In this document: piece by piece, positions 11,183 to 24,590 of the stretch
How the letters are laid out: every line of letters starts with the position of its first letter
Position numbering within the stretch: position 1 is the stretch's first letter
Assembly: GCF_000165425.1 (NCBI RefSeq)
Contig: NW_001799100.1
Location: 248,001-312,000 of the forward strand
DNA length: 64,000 nucleotides
Reading direction: 5' to 3'
Source of the DNA: Paramecium tetraurelia
Lineage: Eukaryota > Ciliophora > Oligohymenophorea > Peniculida > Parameciidae
Made by a program: the position numbers and the translations under genes
Notes under the pieces: generated by a model
Told to the model about the DNA's origin: nothing
Seen by the model: the letters and a program-made list of their open reading frames with translations, nothing else
Databases searched by the model: none

Positions 11183-13555
11183 TCAATATGAATTAAACAC
11201 TTTTTTGTTCCTTATTGCTTCCAGATCCTCTTCCTCTAATTATTTCTTCTGCAATTAGCAATAACGGGGTAATATCTAAGTAAAATGATAAAGCTCCGAT
11301 TTCCTTATTATCTGTTTCATGCAAATCTCATCTCTCAACACCCTAATTACCCTATTACCTCGGAGTGTAGACACAATAAAATCACACCAACATAATTCAG
11401 TAATCAGCAAATATACTTACACTTAATAATAATATTAATGATTCCTTTTCAATTAATGAACATTGTTCTGATCCATGACTATATAATCTAATAAGAAATT
11501 CTCATCTTGATTCATATTAAGTTCCTTCTTTATAAAGGGAGACTTCACTTCTAACAACCCTATTAAATTATTACTCAGATCATAAACTAAAGCATCAGGC
11601 TTTCCACATAAGTATGGATAGGATATGTTAAATAGAACATCTGTTTATTTTAGTTCAATATCAGGATGCTAATTAGCATATTCATTTAAAGCTATTTTTT
11701 CATGTTCTTCGCCATGCTTTTAGGCACTAATTGAGGGTTAACTCTTTTTTTGATAACTCTCTTATTAGCATATGGAATGAATCTAAGTGGCAGTTAATCT
11801 AAGCCCAGATTGATTTTTTTATTGATAATTTTGTATTTCTATACATTATTTATCAATTTACTTTCCTTCTACAAGTAATTTGTTAAGAAAAAAATCCTCA
11901 ATTTATTAAATGTCTTCTTCAGGTAATTTCTTTTTATTTACTAAATGAGTCTAATGAAATGATTTTAAAGTAGTATAACAATCTTATTTGTCTGGCTTCT
12001 GAATATCATATTTATTATATATTTCTTATTTTTTTATAGATATTCGTTGAATATTCTCAATAGACACTTAAAAGAATGTTTCAAATAATTATTTTATCTA
12101 GTCGCTAACTTCGTCATTCAAATCTAATTTATTTTTCATGATTTTTCTCATGGTTTTTACATTTTATTTGTTTGTAGAATAAAAATCATTAATATTTATC
12201 ATTATATGATTCTAAAGATTTTAAAAGAAGTTAGTTATAAATACATCTCTGTACTTAGATCTCTTAAGTTGTTTCATAATATACTTAGGAATTATGATTT
12301 CTTCACTCATTCTATGTACAAATATCTAATCTAATGAAAGACTACATAATATCTCTTACTCATCTTTAGGTTGTATATTTGATAACATTTCTTTGAGTTT
12401 CTGAGTCACACTTGTGAGAAACTCTTGTTTATATGAGGATAGAGTATTTAATTCAATCAATTCGAATTCTGTGCATTCTATTTTTGCTGAGCCGTCATAT
12501 ATATATATAAATGATAAATGCTTATCTTTATCCAAGGAGTAGAAACAATACTCTTATAAATTAATCTGATCTATTTCCTTGAATATTAAATATTATTTGC
12601 ACAGGTTGTCCATTTATATTAAAATTATCTATTATTATAATTCTATTAATTCGATAATTCTTAATCAATATAAAATCAATGAATAAACCTAATCGTACTT
12701 TTAATCCAAATTCCATATCTATATTAAACCAGGTTCCTTCACAAAATTTATTTCTTCTCTCTCCTCATTTTAAAAATCAAAATCTGAATTTTCGGACAAC
12801 GAATAATTCTATTTTATTAAGGTACCTTCAAATTGTATTTATATTTCTAGAGTTATTTCATTAGTTTCAAAAATTACCTAATTAATGAATGGGCTCTGAA
12901 TTAAATCAATATTTGTTATATTAATTGAAGTTACTACTATTTCAATTTAGACGTTCTTGAAAGTATCAGTTTGTAAATTGATTTGTTGCATATTAAGTAG
13001 AAATTTTGTATGGCTAATTTAGTATCCATATCTTTAAATAGAATATAAATAGTCTTAATTTTTAATGTGGATAAAATCATCTCTAAAATAAATAGGTGCC
13101 TAGATTAAATTTCTTTTTAGCATAGTTATAGGAGAACTTTGAGATGTTAGTAGAGATGCTAGATTGTATTAAATGATGTCCTGATTTATTATGAAGTAAA
13201 AATATTAAGAATCCAAAAAATATGGCATAGCAGATTTATTGATCTGGCATTCAATCGACTCTATCATAAAGCTGCTGATAATATGGTATTGCTTATCATT
13301 TTTTATTGAATTCTCTATTCCAGAAAAGGGGCATTTGTGTATTTCTACCGTCTATAAATATTGATTTATTCTGATAATTAGAACAATTTATTAGACAGAG
13401 AATACTAATAGAGTTTCAAAGAATTCAAGGGGACTCAGTTTTCTTCCAATATTGTAATTTGTGAAAAACTTGATTATTGTTTTAATGTTTTATGTATCAT
13501 TGATTAGTTTTAATTCATAAACTTTAGCTATCCTGTCATGGATCCTGAATTCCAT
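11183..13555 (-). CDS. Protein with C-terminal YqaJ/lambda-exonuclease-type nuclease domain
   Basis: The C-terminal ~250 residues carry the signs of a YqaJ-like PD-(D/E)xK nuclease: GLRLTATQIHSI, KHGEEHEKIALNEY, a catalytic-type GKPDAL...IGLLEVKSPF (Asp then E-x-K), and HQYYYQVQVYLLI with the motif-IV Gln. Such domains act as exonucleases in phage recombination and also occur in some eukaryotic proteins. The ~530 residues before it, including a separate N-terminal stretch from ATG 13555, match nothing I know. The frame is continuous except for one TGA near 12655; a 39-nt GTA..AAG intron there would join the halves in frame. The alternative is two genes, 13555-12655 and 12613-11183. The nuclease call is firm for 11183-12613; the join is inference. 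Confidence 0.7.
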
Positions 13556-14062
13556 TAATAGAATTAAATTATTTTTTATATTTATTAAGCTTCATTTTAA
13601 TTCTATTGTTTAAAATAGATTTCTATGTAAAAAATTCTTTAATTTAAGATTTCAAATCTATTTTTATTCAACAAGTAAAATTTGAATTTTTTTTAAAAAC
13701 ACTCATGAATATTTCAGTATGGCTTTACAGATTGACCTAAGCGCACTTTATTGAAACAATTTTATTAGTCTCAAAAACTTTTAAGACTTCATCAAGTATA
13801 AATTGAATCATTATTTTTAGAAAATACCATCAAAAGATTACTGCATAAAATAAATGATCTGATTGGAGGCGAATATAATCTAATTTAAGATATCAATCAA
13901 TTACCTTTAGTTCTATCATTATCTAAGTTTAGGATTTGATAATATCAATATTTTAAATACTTTGTAGAATATTTTTTTTTCAATATGTAAAGAATTCCTT
14001 TAAGAAATGATGGGATGAATTTTTTAAAATTAATAAAAGCATATACTATTGAATAATAAATT
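13556..14062. other. Intergenic, possible coding remnant
   Basis: About 500 bp between two minus-strand genes. On the plus strand ATG 13718 opens a frame (MALQIDLSALY) that hits TGA after 11 codons but stays protein-like beyond. Not enough to call a gene. Confidence 0.3.
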
Positions 14063-17000
14063 TCATTTGACTTTTTTATTCGATTCTCCTTCTTTTTTGA
14101 TAACATATACTTTAGGGTCTTAGTCATCAGGATCGTTGTATACAAATTAATCATCTTCAAGACATTTAATTTTTTCTTCAGCGTCCTTTTCTAAATTATT
14201 TTACTTAATTAACTCATCAGTATATTAAACAACTTTATTTTCATATCTATCTTTCTCATATTTATATTCAGCCATTAATCTTCTAATCTTAATAAATATT
14301 ATAATTTATTACATTAATAACGTTGACTTATTACAATTCAGGATAATCGTCCTTATCATCATCTTTTTTAGGTGTCTAATTTTTTGAATCATTATTGGTT
14401 TTTCCAGGTTTTAATTTATTTGGATCATAGCCATGTTACTTTAGTAAGCTTTCCAGATAAATAATATGAATTTTTAGTTCATCTATTTGTTTTTCTAATT
14501 TAATTACTAATTCCTTATATTTCGTATCATTTTAGTACGGACCTGGTTTTTTATCTGATTAACCTTATTTATCATTAGGATCATCTCTATTATTGGTTGG
14601 GGTCTTTTGTTTTTAATCATCAATTTATTTTTAAAGTTCTTTTATCTTATCTTCTTATTTTTTTATTTTTTCATCTGTTGTAGATTTCTCTTTTTCTAAT
14701 TTAGATACTTAATCTTTTAATTTATTGTTTTCATTTGTTTAATCCTTAAATTTTTTATTTTCTTCTTCTTTTTTTTTGATTTCTTCTTGTTATTTCTTTA
14801 TTAATTCATTTTGGTTCTTTTCATTTTACTTTTTCTCATTTGTTTCCTTTGAATCTTTTTCTATTTTTTCTTTCAGTTTTGATATTTCCTCTTCTTTCTT
14901 TTTAAGTTCTTGCTCAGACTTATTATTTTTTTCATCTTTTTATTTTGATGCACTGATATCCTTTTGTAGTTTTTGAATCTATTCCTATAACTTTGTAATT
15001 TATTAAGTCTTTTGGTCTATTTCTTATTTCAGTACCTTTATTTATTCTAAATTATCTTTCTCTTTACTATTTTTTTCTGTTTTTTAGATTTCTTCTTATA
15101 ACTTTTTAATTTGTTCATCCTTTTTCTTAATTTCTGTCTCTTATTTTTTAATTGTCTAATTCTCATCTTTTTCTTTTTATGTCTTTTACTATTTCTCAAT
15201 TGTTTCCTTCTAAATAAGTTCTTAGTTTTTCTTAAGCTATTCCTCCAGCTATTTGATTTATTAAGTTTTATTAATATTGTCTTATGTTAATTTTTCAATA
15301 TCTTTTTCCAATTATCTATTTGTTTTCTATTCATTTTTGTCCTTCTTGGATTCCTTTTCGTATTTCTTTTTCGTTTTATTATTATCATCCACATCAGCAT
15401 CCTCTCCAAAATCTGCTATGTCATCTTCTTCATCTTTATTAACAGATTTTAATTTTTAATTCAGTTTATTTATTTACTCATTCAAATTTTTAATTTATTT
15501 ATTTAAATCATCTATGATCTAATCTTTTTTATTTAATTTCTCTTGAGATCTCTCACTAATCTAATTGCATTATTCTTCAAGTAGTTTTAACTTCTTTTCA
15601 TTATTTTATAAATTCTTAATGGTTTATTCCAATTAAGTGTTTTATTGCTTCAACTTTTATGCTTTATCTATTTGCTATTCAATCTCCTTGGAATTATTAT
15701 GCTCTTTTTTAATCATTTCTGCTTTAAGTCTTTAAATTTCTTTTTCTAATTCTTTTATTGATTCCTTATATTTCCTTTCACTTGTATCACTTGTTCTTTT
15801 GATATCTTCCTTTTCTTTATCTATTTTCTAAAATTGATCACGTCTCTCTTAAAGTTCCTTAAGTTAACTTTATAAATCTTCTACTCTAATATTTAATGTT
15901 TGCAAATCATTAAGCAATTCTTGTTTCTATTCTTCCAATTGATCTATTTTCTTTTACTAATTTGTCTCTGATGACTTAACTTTCTAATTAACAGTTTCTT
16001 TCTCCTTAGAAATTTTAGTAATTTATCTTTGATAATCATCTATTTGTTACTTTAATTTTATTATTTCTTATTCTAAATGTTGAATAGTTTCTTATTTTTC
16101 ATCTAGCTCTTATTCATAATTTTTTATTGACTCTTTAGTCTACTTTTCGTACTCCTAATAGATTTTTATTTTTTGAGTTTGATCAGTAATTGTCTTATCC
16201 AAAGTTTTCACTTTTTCTTTCTATCGTTGATAATCATTCTCAATTTAAACCAATCTTAGAATCTCAATCTCTTTTAATTTAATTGAATTCTCAATGTCAA
16301 TCAATCTATCTATTTACTGTTATAATTCCATCTTATCTTATATTAATTACTAAACTTATTTTGTTAACTTAGATATTTATGATTAAAGTGTACTGATTGT
16401 TTGTTTTAGAGACTCTTCAGATTTTTCTTTTAATCGAATTTGATCATTCAATTCCTCTTTTTCTCTATCGATCAAATCTATCTAAGATATCTAACTTGAT
16501 CTTTCTGAAATATCTTATTTAAATTATTTGATTTACTCTTTTTTTTCTTTAATCGAAATCTCTAATTTCTTAACCTATTGTTATAATTTGTAAATAAGTT
16601 CATCTTTAACTTTGATATTTACATTGATTTATTCAATTTCATTATGTAATATTTTATTAGATTCTTCCTCTGATTTTAACTTTTCTTATAATGATTTTAT
16701 CTGTTACTCAAGTTATTTTATCTATTTTTGATAAATACTGTTATCTGATTAGAGTTTCGATTCAATATTCTTCCTTGACTTTTTCTCTTCTTTCAAATCT
16801 TCAACTTCTTAAGTAAATTCAAAATGTTAAGCTTCCAGTTTTTCTAACTCAGCAATTTTCTCTTTTAATTTAGCAATAATGTCATCCTTAGCTCTTGCTT
16901 ATTAATTTATTTTGTTTTCAAATTACTTCCTCTCATCTTCTAACTTCTTCTTTAACAAATCAACTTCTCTTTCTAAACTATATTTTTCATCTTCATTTAT

Positions 17001-20000
17001 TTAAATTTATTCTTCTAATGACTTTATTTTTCTTTCAAGTGACTCTAAAGTTTATTTATGTTCTTCAATTAGATTTTATTATTTCTTATATTTTTCTTCT
17101 AACTTTTTCAATTATTATACTTTATCCTCCAGAACCTAATTTTCTTAAGACTTTTTTTTATTTTCTTGTTTTAGTTTTTCAATTTAATTTTCCAATTCTT
17201 CAATTTTATTTTATTGTTCTATAGTTTTTTATTATAATTATTCCTTTTCATATAATTTAGATTAAAGCCTTTCAACTTCCCTCTAAATTTCTTTTATTTA
17301 ATCCTTCAATTTTTTCAATTCTAAATCCTTCAAAGCAAGTTATTGCTCTAAAGTATTAATTTTATCCTAGCTTATACTTGCATTTTGTAAAGCTTCGTGC
17401 AACTATTACTCAGTTTCGATCAATTTCTTTTATACATTTATTAATTAATCTCCCTTTTTAGTAAATTCTCGTTGTTGCTCTTGTAATTTTTTGATTGTTT
17501 AATCTTTAGATTATATAATAGCATCTTAATTATTGATGGTTGAATTTTAATCATCAATTTTAACTTAATTGGTTTCATCTTTAATTTTGAGTTCACTTAT
17601 TAGGATTTCGAGTTAAGTGGTTCTCTCCAATTTTTTTTAATATTCTTTAATAGTTTCTTAGAATTTTTTGAAATCTAACTCATAATTTCTTATTTTTTAA
17701 GATAATTCTGAAGTATCTTCTCTAACTTTTATTATTTCGGTCTCCTTCTCTATTATCTATTGATGTAATGAATCAATTTCTGATTAAATTTCAGGTGATT
17801 TCTAGCTTCCCAACTTTTATTTCAATTTATTTATTTCAAAATCTTTCTCTCTTATTGTAAGTTAAAATTTCAATTATACTTCATTTAATTATTATTATGA
17901 AGTATGGAATTGATCATTAATTTATTCTATCATTTATTCTAAACTCTAAATCTTCTCTTATTATAACTTAATTTCATCCTACAACTTCTTAATCTCATGT
18001 TCCTTTGATTTTAATTAATTTTCTAATTTTTTTATAGTCTCTTTATTTTATTTATCTTACTATTTTAATTCTCTTAACTATTGTGTTTCTAATTCTTCAA
18101 TCTGATTTTCTAATTTGCTAAGATTATCCTTCCAACTATCTTATTGAAGCTCATGTTTTTTTAATTATTAATCTTTGTATTTAATTAGGTTTTCTAATTT
18201 GTTAATCTAATCTTAAAGTTATTTGATGCTTTATTCATATTTATTGATTTATTGATGTAGTTCTTAAATCTCCTTCGTTAAATCATTCTCTTTATTTGAA
18301 TTTTATTGAATTTCTAGTTATATTTCTAATAATTTCTTAATTTCTTGTTCTTTTAACTTGATTTAAGTTGAAAGGTTTTGAATTTAAATTTTAAGATCTG
18401 CATTTTCTCCAATTTATTAATTTAATTTATCATATAAATCATCTAACTCTTATTATAACTTAGTTGTTCTTTCAGGAGTTCTCTAATTTCCTTAGATATT
18501 GCTCTATAATTTTTTCACCTCAATTTCGAAGATTCTAACCTACTCCTATAATTCTTCATTTTGAATTATGAATTTTCTAATTTCACTTGTTTTTTCTTCA
18601 TTTAATTCCTTAACTTTATTTGTCATTTCTTTTGTTTATTCTGAGTATTTAGATAACTAATACTCTTTAGTTTTATGACTCTACTCTAGTTTATAAATAT
18701 TCTCTTACTATTACTTGTCAATAGAATTAAGTCTTTCAATTTCCTCTTTTAATGAATTGATATTCTCTTCATAATCTTTTAATTTTAATTAGTACAATTA
18801 CAAATCCCTATTCTTTTCTTTTAATCTCTTAATTTCTTACTCTTTAGTCTTAATTTCATACTCTTGTTATTAGATTTTTTATTCAAGTTCTTCTAATAGT
18901 TATGTTTGAGAATGAGCTTCTTAATGTAATTTTTCAATTTGATCACTTTAAATATTGCTCTTCTCTAAGGTTTTGTTTAATTCCTTCATTTACTCTTGAA
19001 GTTTCTTTACTTCTTAATCTTTTACTCTAAGAGAATCTTGCAGATCCTTCATTTAATCTTCAAAGAAATTAATTTCATCCTGCATTTATTTATTGATTTG
19101 TTCAATCTTCTTTTAATTGGCCAATAATTCATCCTTTTACTTTTACAGTGCCTTCTGATAATCAGCTTCTTTCTTTGATTATTTTTTTTCGTTCAATTTA
19201 TTATCCTAATCATAGTTTTCAATCTCAAGCATCAAATCCTAAATTTTTTATTCCATTTCTCCAAGTTTTTTTTCTAATTATTTATTCTCCTATTCTAATT
19301 TGTATTATTTGTTCAATTAGTCTTTTAATTATCTAATTTCTTTTTCTCTTAATTCCAGAAGACTTAACTAGTTATCTTTTTCATTTATTAGAGCTTCTTA
19401 TTGATTTATTTTAAAAATTGCCTAATTCAATTCTTATTATAGTCTTTAATTTTCAGCTTTTAAATTTGCAATAATCTTTTGATAATCTTTTATGGAGTCT
19501 TCATCCTCTTTTTTTTTAGCTCCTTCCAAACCATGCTTCTTCTTCTTTTTCTCCTCATTAGGATCTTTTTAATCATAATTATCTTCTTCCTGTTAGAAAA
19601 CATCAGCAGCGTTTTTGGTTGCATCTCCAGGATTTCTTTAATTCTTATTAGGATTATTTGAATTTTAGTTAAAAGAGTTACTTGGACTTTTATTAGGATT
19701 TTTTGGGGAAATTGGATTCTAAATATCATTTGATTATCTATTTTAAATTTTTTTGGTTAAATCCTTTATAATATTCTGTAAGTCTTCAATTAAATGGTCC
19801 TTCTCAGACAATTCATTTTGAATATATTACATTCTAGTTTTATATCCTTCAATTTCAATTTTGTATTATATCAATTAAACCTACAAAGTTTCCATCTCAA
19901 TTAGTACACTTTGATTTTAACCTTGGTTCAAATGATCATCTTTCTCGATAATTATTATTCTTAATTATTCAATTTTCTCTTAAAGCTCTTTTATTATTTA

Positions 20001-20706
20001 ACCATAGTACTCCTCAGTTTCAGTTATTTACCTTTTATCACTGCTTGGATCGAACTGCTTTACTTATTTATTATTTGAAATTTGAATAATTTATTGTGTA
20101 AGTATTTCAATCTCTTAATCTCTTTCTCGCAATAGTTCTTCATAATCAACAGTCCCTTAAGCATTATCTCTGTCTAAGAGTCTTTTGGTTATCAAATCTA
20201 ATTCTTAAATCAACTGTTAGTTTTACTCTTCCAATTACTTCAATTTATTAGACTAATTAAATTAATTGGATATCATACATTTCCGCTTTTATCCACGATA
20301 TCTAGCTTTATTTATAAGTCTTCATTATATCTTATTTTAAAAGAATTAACCTCTTTTTGTTTTTCTTGCAGCAATAGTTTGAGTTATGTGATTTCTTATT
20401 CATAATCAATTATGGTCTTATCATGCGTCGAATGCTATCTTGTATTTCTTTTAATTCTTTCAAGTTAATCGCAAAGTTCAATATTAAGTCTATTCAGATC
20501 CTTGTTTTCTTTATAGAGCACATCAATATTTCCCTTAAGCTATTCATTCTCAGCAAGTGTTTCTCTAACAACAGCATTCTAATAATGAGTTCATTATATA
20601 CGAGTTTATCGTTAGCTCTCAATAGTTATTTGATTTTTATTTCATAATCATCCTATGATTGATGTGACAGGGCTGGCGAAGCAGTTGGATCATAATTTCT
20701 ATACAT
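14063..20706 (-). CDS. Giant coiled-coil protein (~2,190 residues)
   Basis: From ATG 20706 (MYRNYDPTASPALSHQ) to TGA 14063 the minus strand stays in one reading frame once short introns are removed: a 23-nt intron near 20587-20609, a 26-nt one near 20260-20285 and a 25-nt one near 14287-14311. Almost the whole protein is heptad-like Lys/Glu/Gln/Leu/Ile (for example EIEKLTQDNINKTQ), interrupted near residues 330-400 by a Pro/Asn/Ser/Lys linker (SPKNPNKSPSNSF, EEKKKKKHGLEGAKKKEDE) and near residue 1760 by an acidic patch (DFGEDADVDDNNKTKK). The ~70 C-terminal residues (MAEYKYEKDRYENK) are charged and can look like a separate small gene. Likely a structural or tethering protein, for example basal-body, cortex or Golgi, but no motif decides. 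Not every codon was checked by hand. Confidence 0.8.
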
Positions 20707-21186
20707 TATAAAAATATTTTGAAATAAATTTATTCAATAAAACAGTTGAGATAGAATAGCTTATTTTAAATTGAAACAATTTTATTTAGCTTCAAATTCC
20801 TAGTAATTTTCTCTAAAGCATAGCTAAGTACCTAGGTTTTATTGTCTTCCTAGTCTTTTTCTTAAAAAAATCATTATCTAGCTCTATCATCAAAATTTAG
20901 TGATTAAACATAGGCATTTGTTGTTTTTTGTACTTTCAGTCATGTTTTTAAAAAGTCATTGCTAAACTTTGACATTTTCTCATTACTAAAAAATCGATTA
21001 TTGTAAGAGTGAGAAAATTGCCATTTATTTTTAAATATCAATAATAACATAGAAGTAATGTGGTTTTTCATTAATTAACTTTTTTCTCTTCTGATCTATC
21101 GAGAGTTAGGTGTTTAGATGTTGTTTCAAAAAATGAAATGATTAAATTAAGAAATTCAATAATTTATTAATTATATTTATATGAAA
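20707..21186. other. Intergenic with a minus-strand coding-like patch
   Basis: About 480 bp between the giant gene's start and the 3' end of the next minus-strand gene. Between ~20985 and 20810 the minus strand reads MSKFSNDFLKT, TGA, LKVQKTTNAYVQSLNFDDRARQ, then in another frame DNDFFKKKTRKTIKPRYLAML. It looks like a small decayed or mis-sequenced gene; no intron placement gave an open frame. Confidence 0.3.
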
Positions 21187-21759
21187 TCAGACTTTTTACA
21201 TTTCATTCTCTTTAATTTTTGGAATTTTTGATCTTATTAATCTAAAGAGCTTCTTCCATTTTCTTGAAGGGATTGGATTCCATTGATTTCTTAACTCAAC
21301 AATCAAAATTGCAAATCCTAATTATATACAAGTAAAAATAGTAGCTAATGTAGAAAATTTGTAAAAATTCATCTCGGTTTTGGTAATCATAAAATAGAAC
21401 ATAGTTGTTCTTAGAAAACTTGATTTAAAAGATAGCATTGCACACACCATTGTTAACTTTTGTTTCTTATTCATGATAGCATATAAAGCTAGAATGTGTT
21501 ATATCAATGTAATCAAGTCAGCTAAACACAATCCAATAGTTATGTAAATGTACTTATCTTAATTCTCTACCCAATAGTCATCTGACATTAATAAAGAATA
21601 AAAGCAGACTAAGTATAATAAAATTGCACCAGTCATTATAAATTTTACCATAAACAGGCATCTTCCCAATTTGATAACATTTTTATATTCCTTTTTATAG
21701 TTAACTTTATTGTTTTCTAAAAATTCATTCTTCTCAAGCTCTTATTTACCAATATTCAT
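21187..21759 (-). CDS. Four-helix membrane protein, unknown
   Basis: An intronless 190-residue frame. Four hydrophobic segments are visible: FMVKFIMTGAILLYLVCFYSL, YIYITIGLCLADLITLIQHI, TMVCAMLSF...TTMFYFMI, and FSTLATIFTCIQLGFAILIVEL. A charged N-terminal ~35 residues and a basic C-terminal tail (PSRKWKKLFRLIRSKIPKIK) flank them, suggesting both ends face the cytosol. No motif identifies a family. Confidence 0.65.
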
Positions 21760-22130
21760 AAAGCGATTTATTAATAAAATAATCATTTTTCATCAAATTT
21801 AAAAATTAAATTAAGAGAATTTATTATTAATAATTGCCTTTTATTTATATTTAATACTAGATCAATAAACAATGCTTTGAAATTAGTAAATATCTCCTCA
21901 AAACAATGAGATCTATCTTTTTTACCTTTAAATTAAATTTAGTTTGAATTCTGATATTTTCTTCGTTTTTCTAGTAAATATCAATAAGTAATAAATCAGA
22001 ATATTAATGAAAAATTAATTTATTTTCTTTTTATTCATGAATTATCTGTGAATTAGCAATATTCTAAGGAAATTGAATTGCTGAGGTTATATTTTGATTA
22101 ATTTCTATATTATTAGAATAAATTTATAAA
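21760..22130. other. Divergent intergenic region
   Basis: About 370 bp between the divergent starts of the 4-TM gene and the K+ channel; presumably holds both promoters. No defined site seen. Confidence 0.4.
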
Positions 22131-24129
22131 ATGCATGTAATATAAAAACAAAGTACTTTTAAGAAAAAGAATTTTAAAGAAAAGGTGAATTAATTCAGAA
22201 AAATAGTATTCATTTTATTAGAAGATCCTTCATCAAGTAGATTGGCTGGCTTAATACAGTATATCATTTGTTTTACAATTTTGCTATCTTAAGTTTAAAT
22301 ACTTTGTGATTCGCTATTTGATAAGTAATTGAATTAATTTGAGATAGTAATTAAACCTATAATGATTTAAGCAATGATTGTGAAATCCTTATTTTTGTTG
22401 TTTTTGTTCTAGAATATCTGTTTCGATTGTCAACATACACCGTTTATGGCTACCCGATAAAGAAGTTTTTATTTTAGCATATGAATATAATAGGTAGATT
22501 AAGTATTAATTATAGATCTGTTATCAATAGCTCCTCTCAGTATAATTTCATTAATGTATGGTAAAACTGCATTAAATGGATTTAGAATTTTGAAATTGTT
22601 TAAAGTGATTAGAATATTAAAAGTAAAGAGATACTTGAAGGGAGTGGACATTTTGTATAAAAGTGTTGCAGATAGCATCTCTCAGTTTTATTTTTTGATA
22701 ATAGCCTTTTTATAAATAACTCTTGCTTATGCGATAGTTTTATATTATTCGGAGCATATAGAAAATGATTTAGAAATTGAAAATGCAGTATGGCTGGGAA
22801 TAGTAACCATGACAACTGTGGGATATGGTGACTATGTCCCAAAGACCATAATTGGTATAATCACCACTTGCATTATGGCCTTGATGGCTAATACAGTTAT
22901 TTTCTCTCTTCCTGTGGCAATACTCAATATAGAATTTCAAGAACTTTATGGAAGCAAAAAAGAAGAAGAATAGATTAGTATGCTTAAAAAGGGAATGAGA
23001 ACAGGGAGAAGAGATTCAATAAAGAATAAAGAATTTAGTTTCTTTAATTAAAGACTACAAATTATTGAATAAAGAAATAAAGAGATTCAGGATCTATTAA
23101 ACAAGAGTAATAAGATGGCTAAAGAACTGACTAAAGATTTGAAAAGGCTATTTCTATCAGTTAATGATGATGCAGATTAACTTCTTGATAATTTAAATTC
23201 CCCCAGGCCTACAAAATAAAATGTATTGTTAGTTAAGGCTAATCTTTATGATAAATTAGTCAGGGCCAAAAAGAAAATTTAAATTACAAGCATCTTTAGG
23301 AATTTAAAATAAGATTCCGATTAAGAATTAAATGAGAGTCCCTTAAATCAAACTGTATCTGGTTAGATAAACAAATAAAAAAGCTTTTTTAGAATGATGT
23401 CTGATAGAAAGCAAAACAAAAGAAAAATAGGAATAAAAAGTCACTCTTATGAAAATATCAATTAGTTAATTGTACTCAGGAATGAAGAGTATGGTGAGTT
23501 ACCTTTTGACTTTTTGAATGAAGTACTTTTACAAATTCATGACGATATGTTTTTAGATATTGATGAACATCCTACGAATTAATAAAAGCAATCTATTATC
23601 ATACCTGAAAGTAGTGAAATAATAAATAGAGAACCATCATTTAGAATCAATTCATTATAGTATAATCTATTATTATATCTTAAGTGGTTTTGACAGTCCT
23701 ATGAATAAACTTAATTAAACAAATTGTGGAAGCTCGAATTAGCAGAGACGAAAGATTTCTGATTTTGCAAGCTTATTTGACAAGAAAACTGTTATTAATT
23801 TAAAAAGTACTTCTATTCGTCCTTTTTCCGCTAATGACTGTGGGTTGAGAAGTATTACTGAAATATCAAAGGGCAAAAAGAAAAACTCATTTACTAAACA
23901 GTAGATTGATGAAATGCATCAAAGAACTAAGCCTAAGATGCCTCATTAATTTGTTAATTCTAACAATAATCTTAAAGATCTAGATAGTGGCAAAAATAAA
24001 GATGAATTTCGATAAAAATATTCTAGAGCATCAATAGTGGAATTATATTCTCCTCATCAATACTTAAATATTTAAGAATAATGTTCTTGTCTTGAATGTC
24101 AAAACTATAATATGGAATAGAATTATTGA
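22131..24129 (+). CDS. Voltage-gated K+ channel subunit (Kv/Shaker type)
   Basis: A six-TM K+ channel subunit, 642 residues, expected in the plasma or ciliary membrane where it would shape the action potential. It starts MHVIQKQSTF, followed by the cytosolic LLEDPSSSRLAGLI lead into S1. Then come FVVFVLEYLFRL (S2), NIIDLLSIAPLSII (S3), an S4 with regularly spaced Arg/Lys (RILKLFKVIRILKVKRYLK), and the pore with selectivity filter TMTTVGYGDY at 22805-22834, then S6 (IMALMANTVIFSLPVAILNI). The long cytoplasmic tail (~350 residues) is charged and low in complexity. Three introns: 22325-22347, 22494-22515 (inside S3) and 23660-23684 (ends AAG). Their removal gives a whole number of codons. Confidence 0.95.
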
Positions 24130-24590
24130 TTAGATTATTGTTTTATTATAGATCAATACTTATCAAATTTATATAATTATTTTAACTACTTTTTAAATTA
24201 ATATAATAAAGTATACTATCAAAATATGAACGCATTCCTCCTTCATTTATATTTCGATGATTTAAATATTAGAGTTCTCTTGTATCATGTTAATAAGATA
24301 ATAAGATTATTATATATATATATATATTAATCATTAGTCTACTTAATCTTCAAATCTAAACAAACTTCTTATATGTTGAGTAAGAATTCTCCTGTTGAGT
24401 CTTGTTTGAGTATTGCGTTTGTGTGATCTCATTTTCTAATTATATTTTTTTGAACTTCCTTTATGTTTTTTAGATATATGTCCCCCAAGGGCTTTATAGT
24501 TTTTAAATTTTTATAGGCAATATTGACATTAGTTTATTTATTTTTTGGTATTTCTTGGAAGAATATCACTCTGTAACTACAACTATTAGT
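24130..24590. other. Intergenic with a short (TA)n run
   Basis: About 460 bp of AT-rich DNA. It contains a simple TA repeat at about 24309-24327 and nothing else recognised. Confidence 0.5.
24309..24327. repeat. (TA)n simple repeat
   Basis: An uninterrupted run of alternating T and A of about 19 bases in intergenic DNA. Short enough to be chance in a genome this AT-rich. Confidence 0.7.

Noticed and set aside
13718-13860. Plus-strand frame MALQIDLSALY with coding-like sequence after a TGA
   Set aside because: It needs a TGA to be read through and a second frame change; no intron fits. Too short to support.
14063-14275. A separate 70-residue gene starting MAEYKYEKDRYENK
   Set aside because: A 25-nt intron just upstream joins this frame to the giant gene, so it is better read as that gene's last exon.
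14776-19729. Several plus-strand frames rich in Phe, Ser, Ile and Leu opposite the giant gene
   Set aside because: They are antisense shadows of the coiled-coil gene's Lys/Glu/Gln codons.
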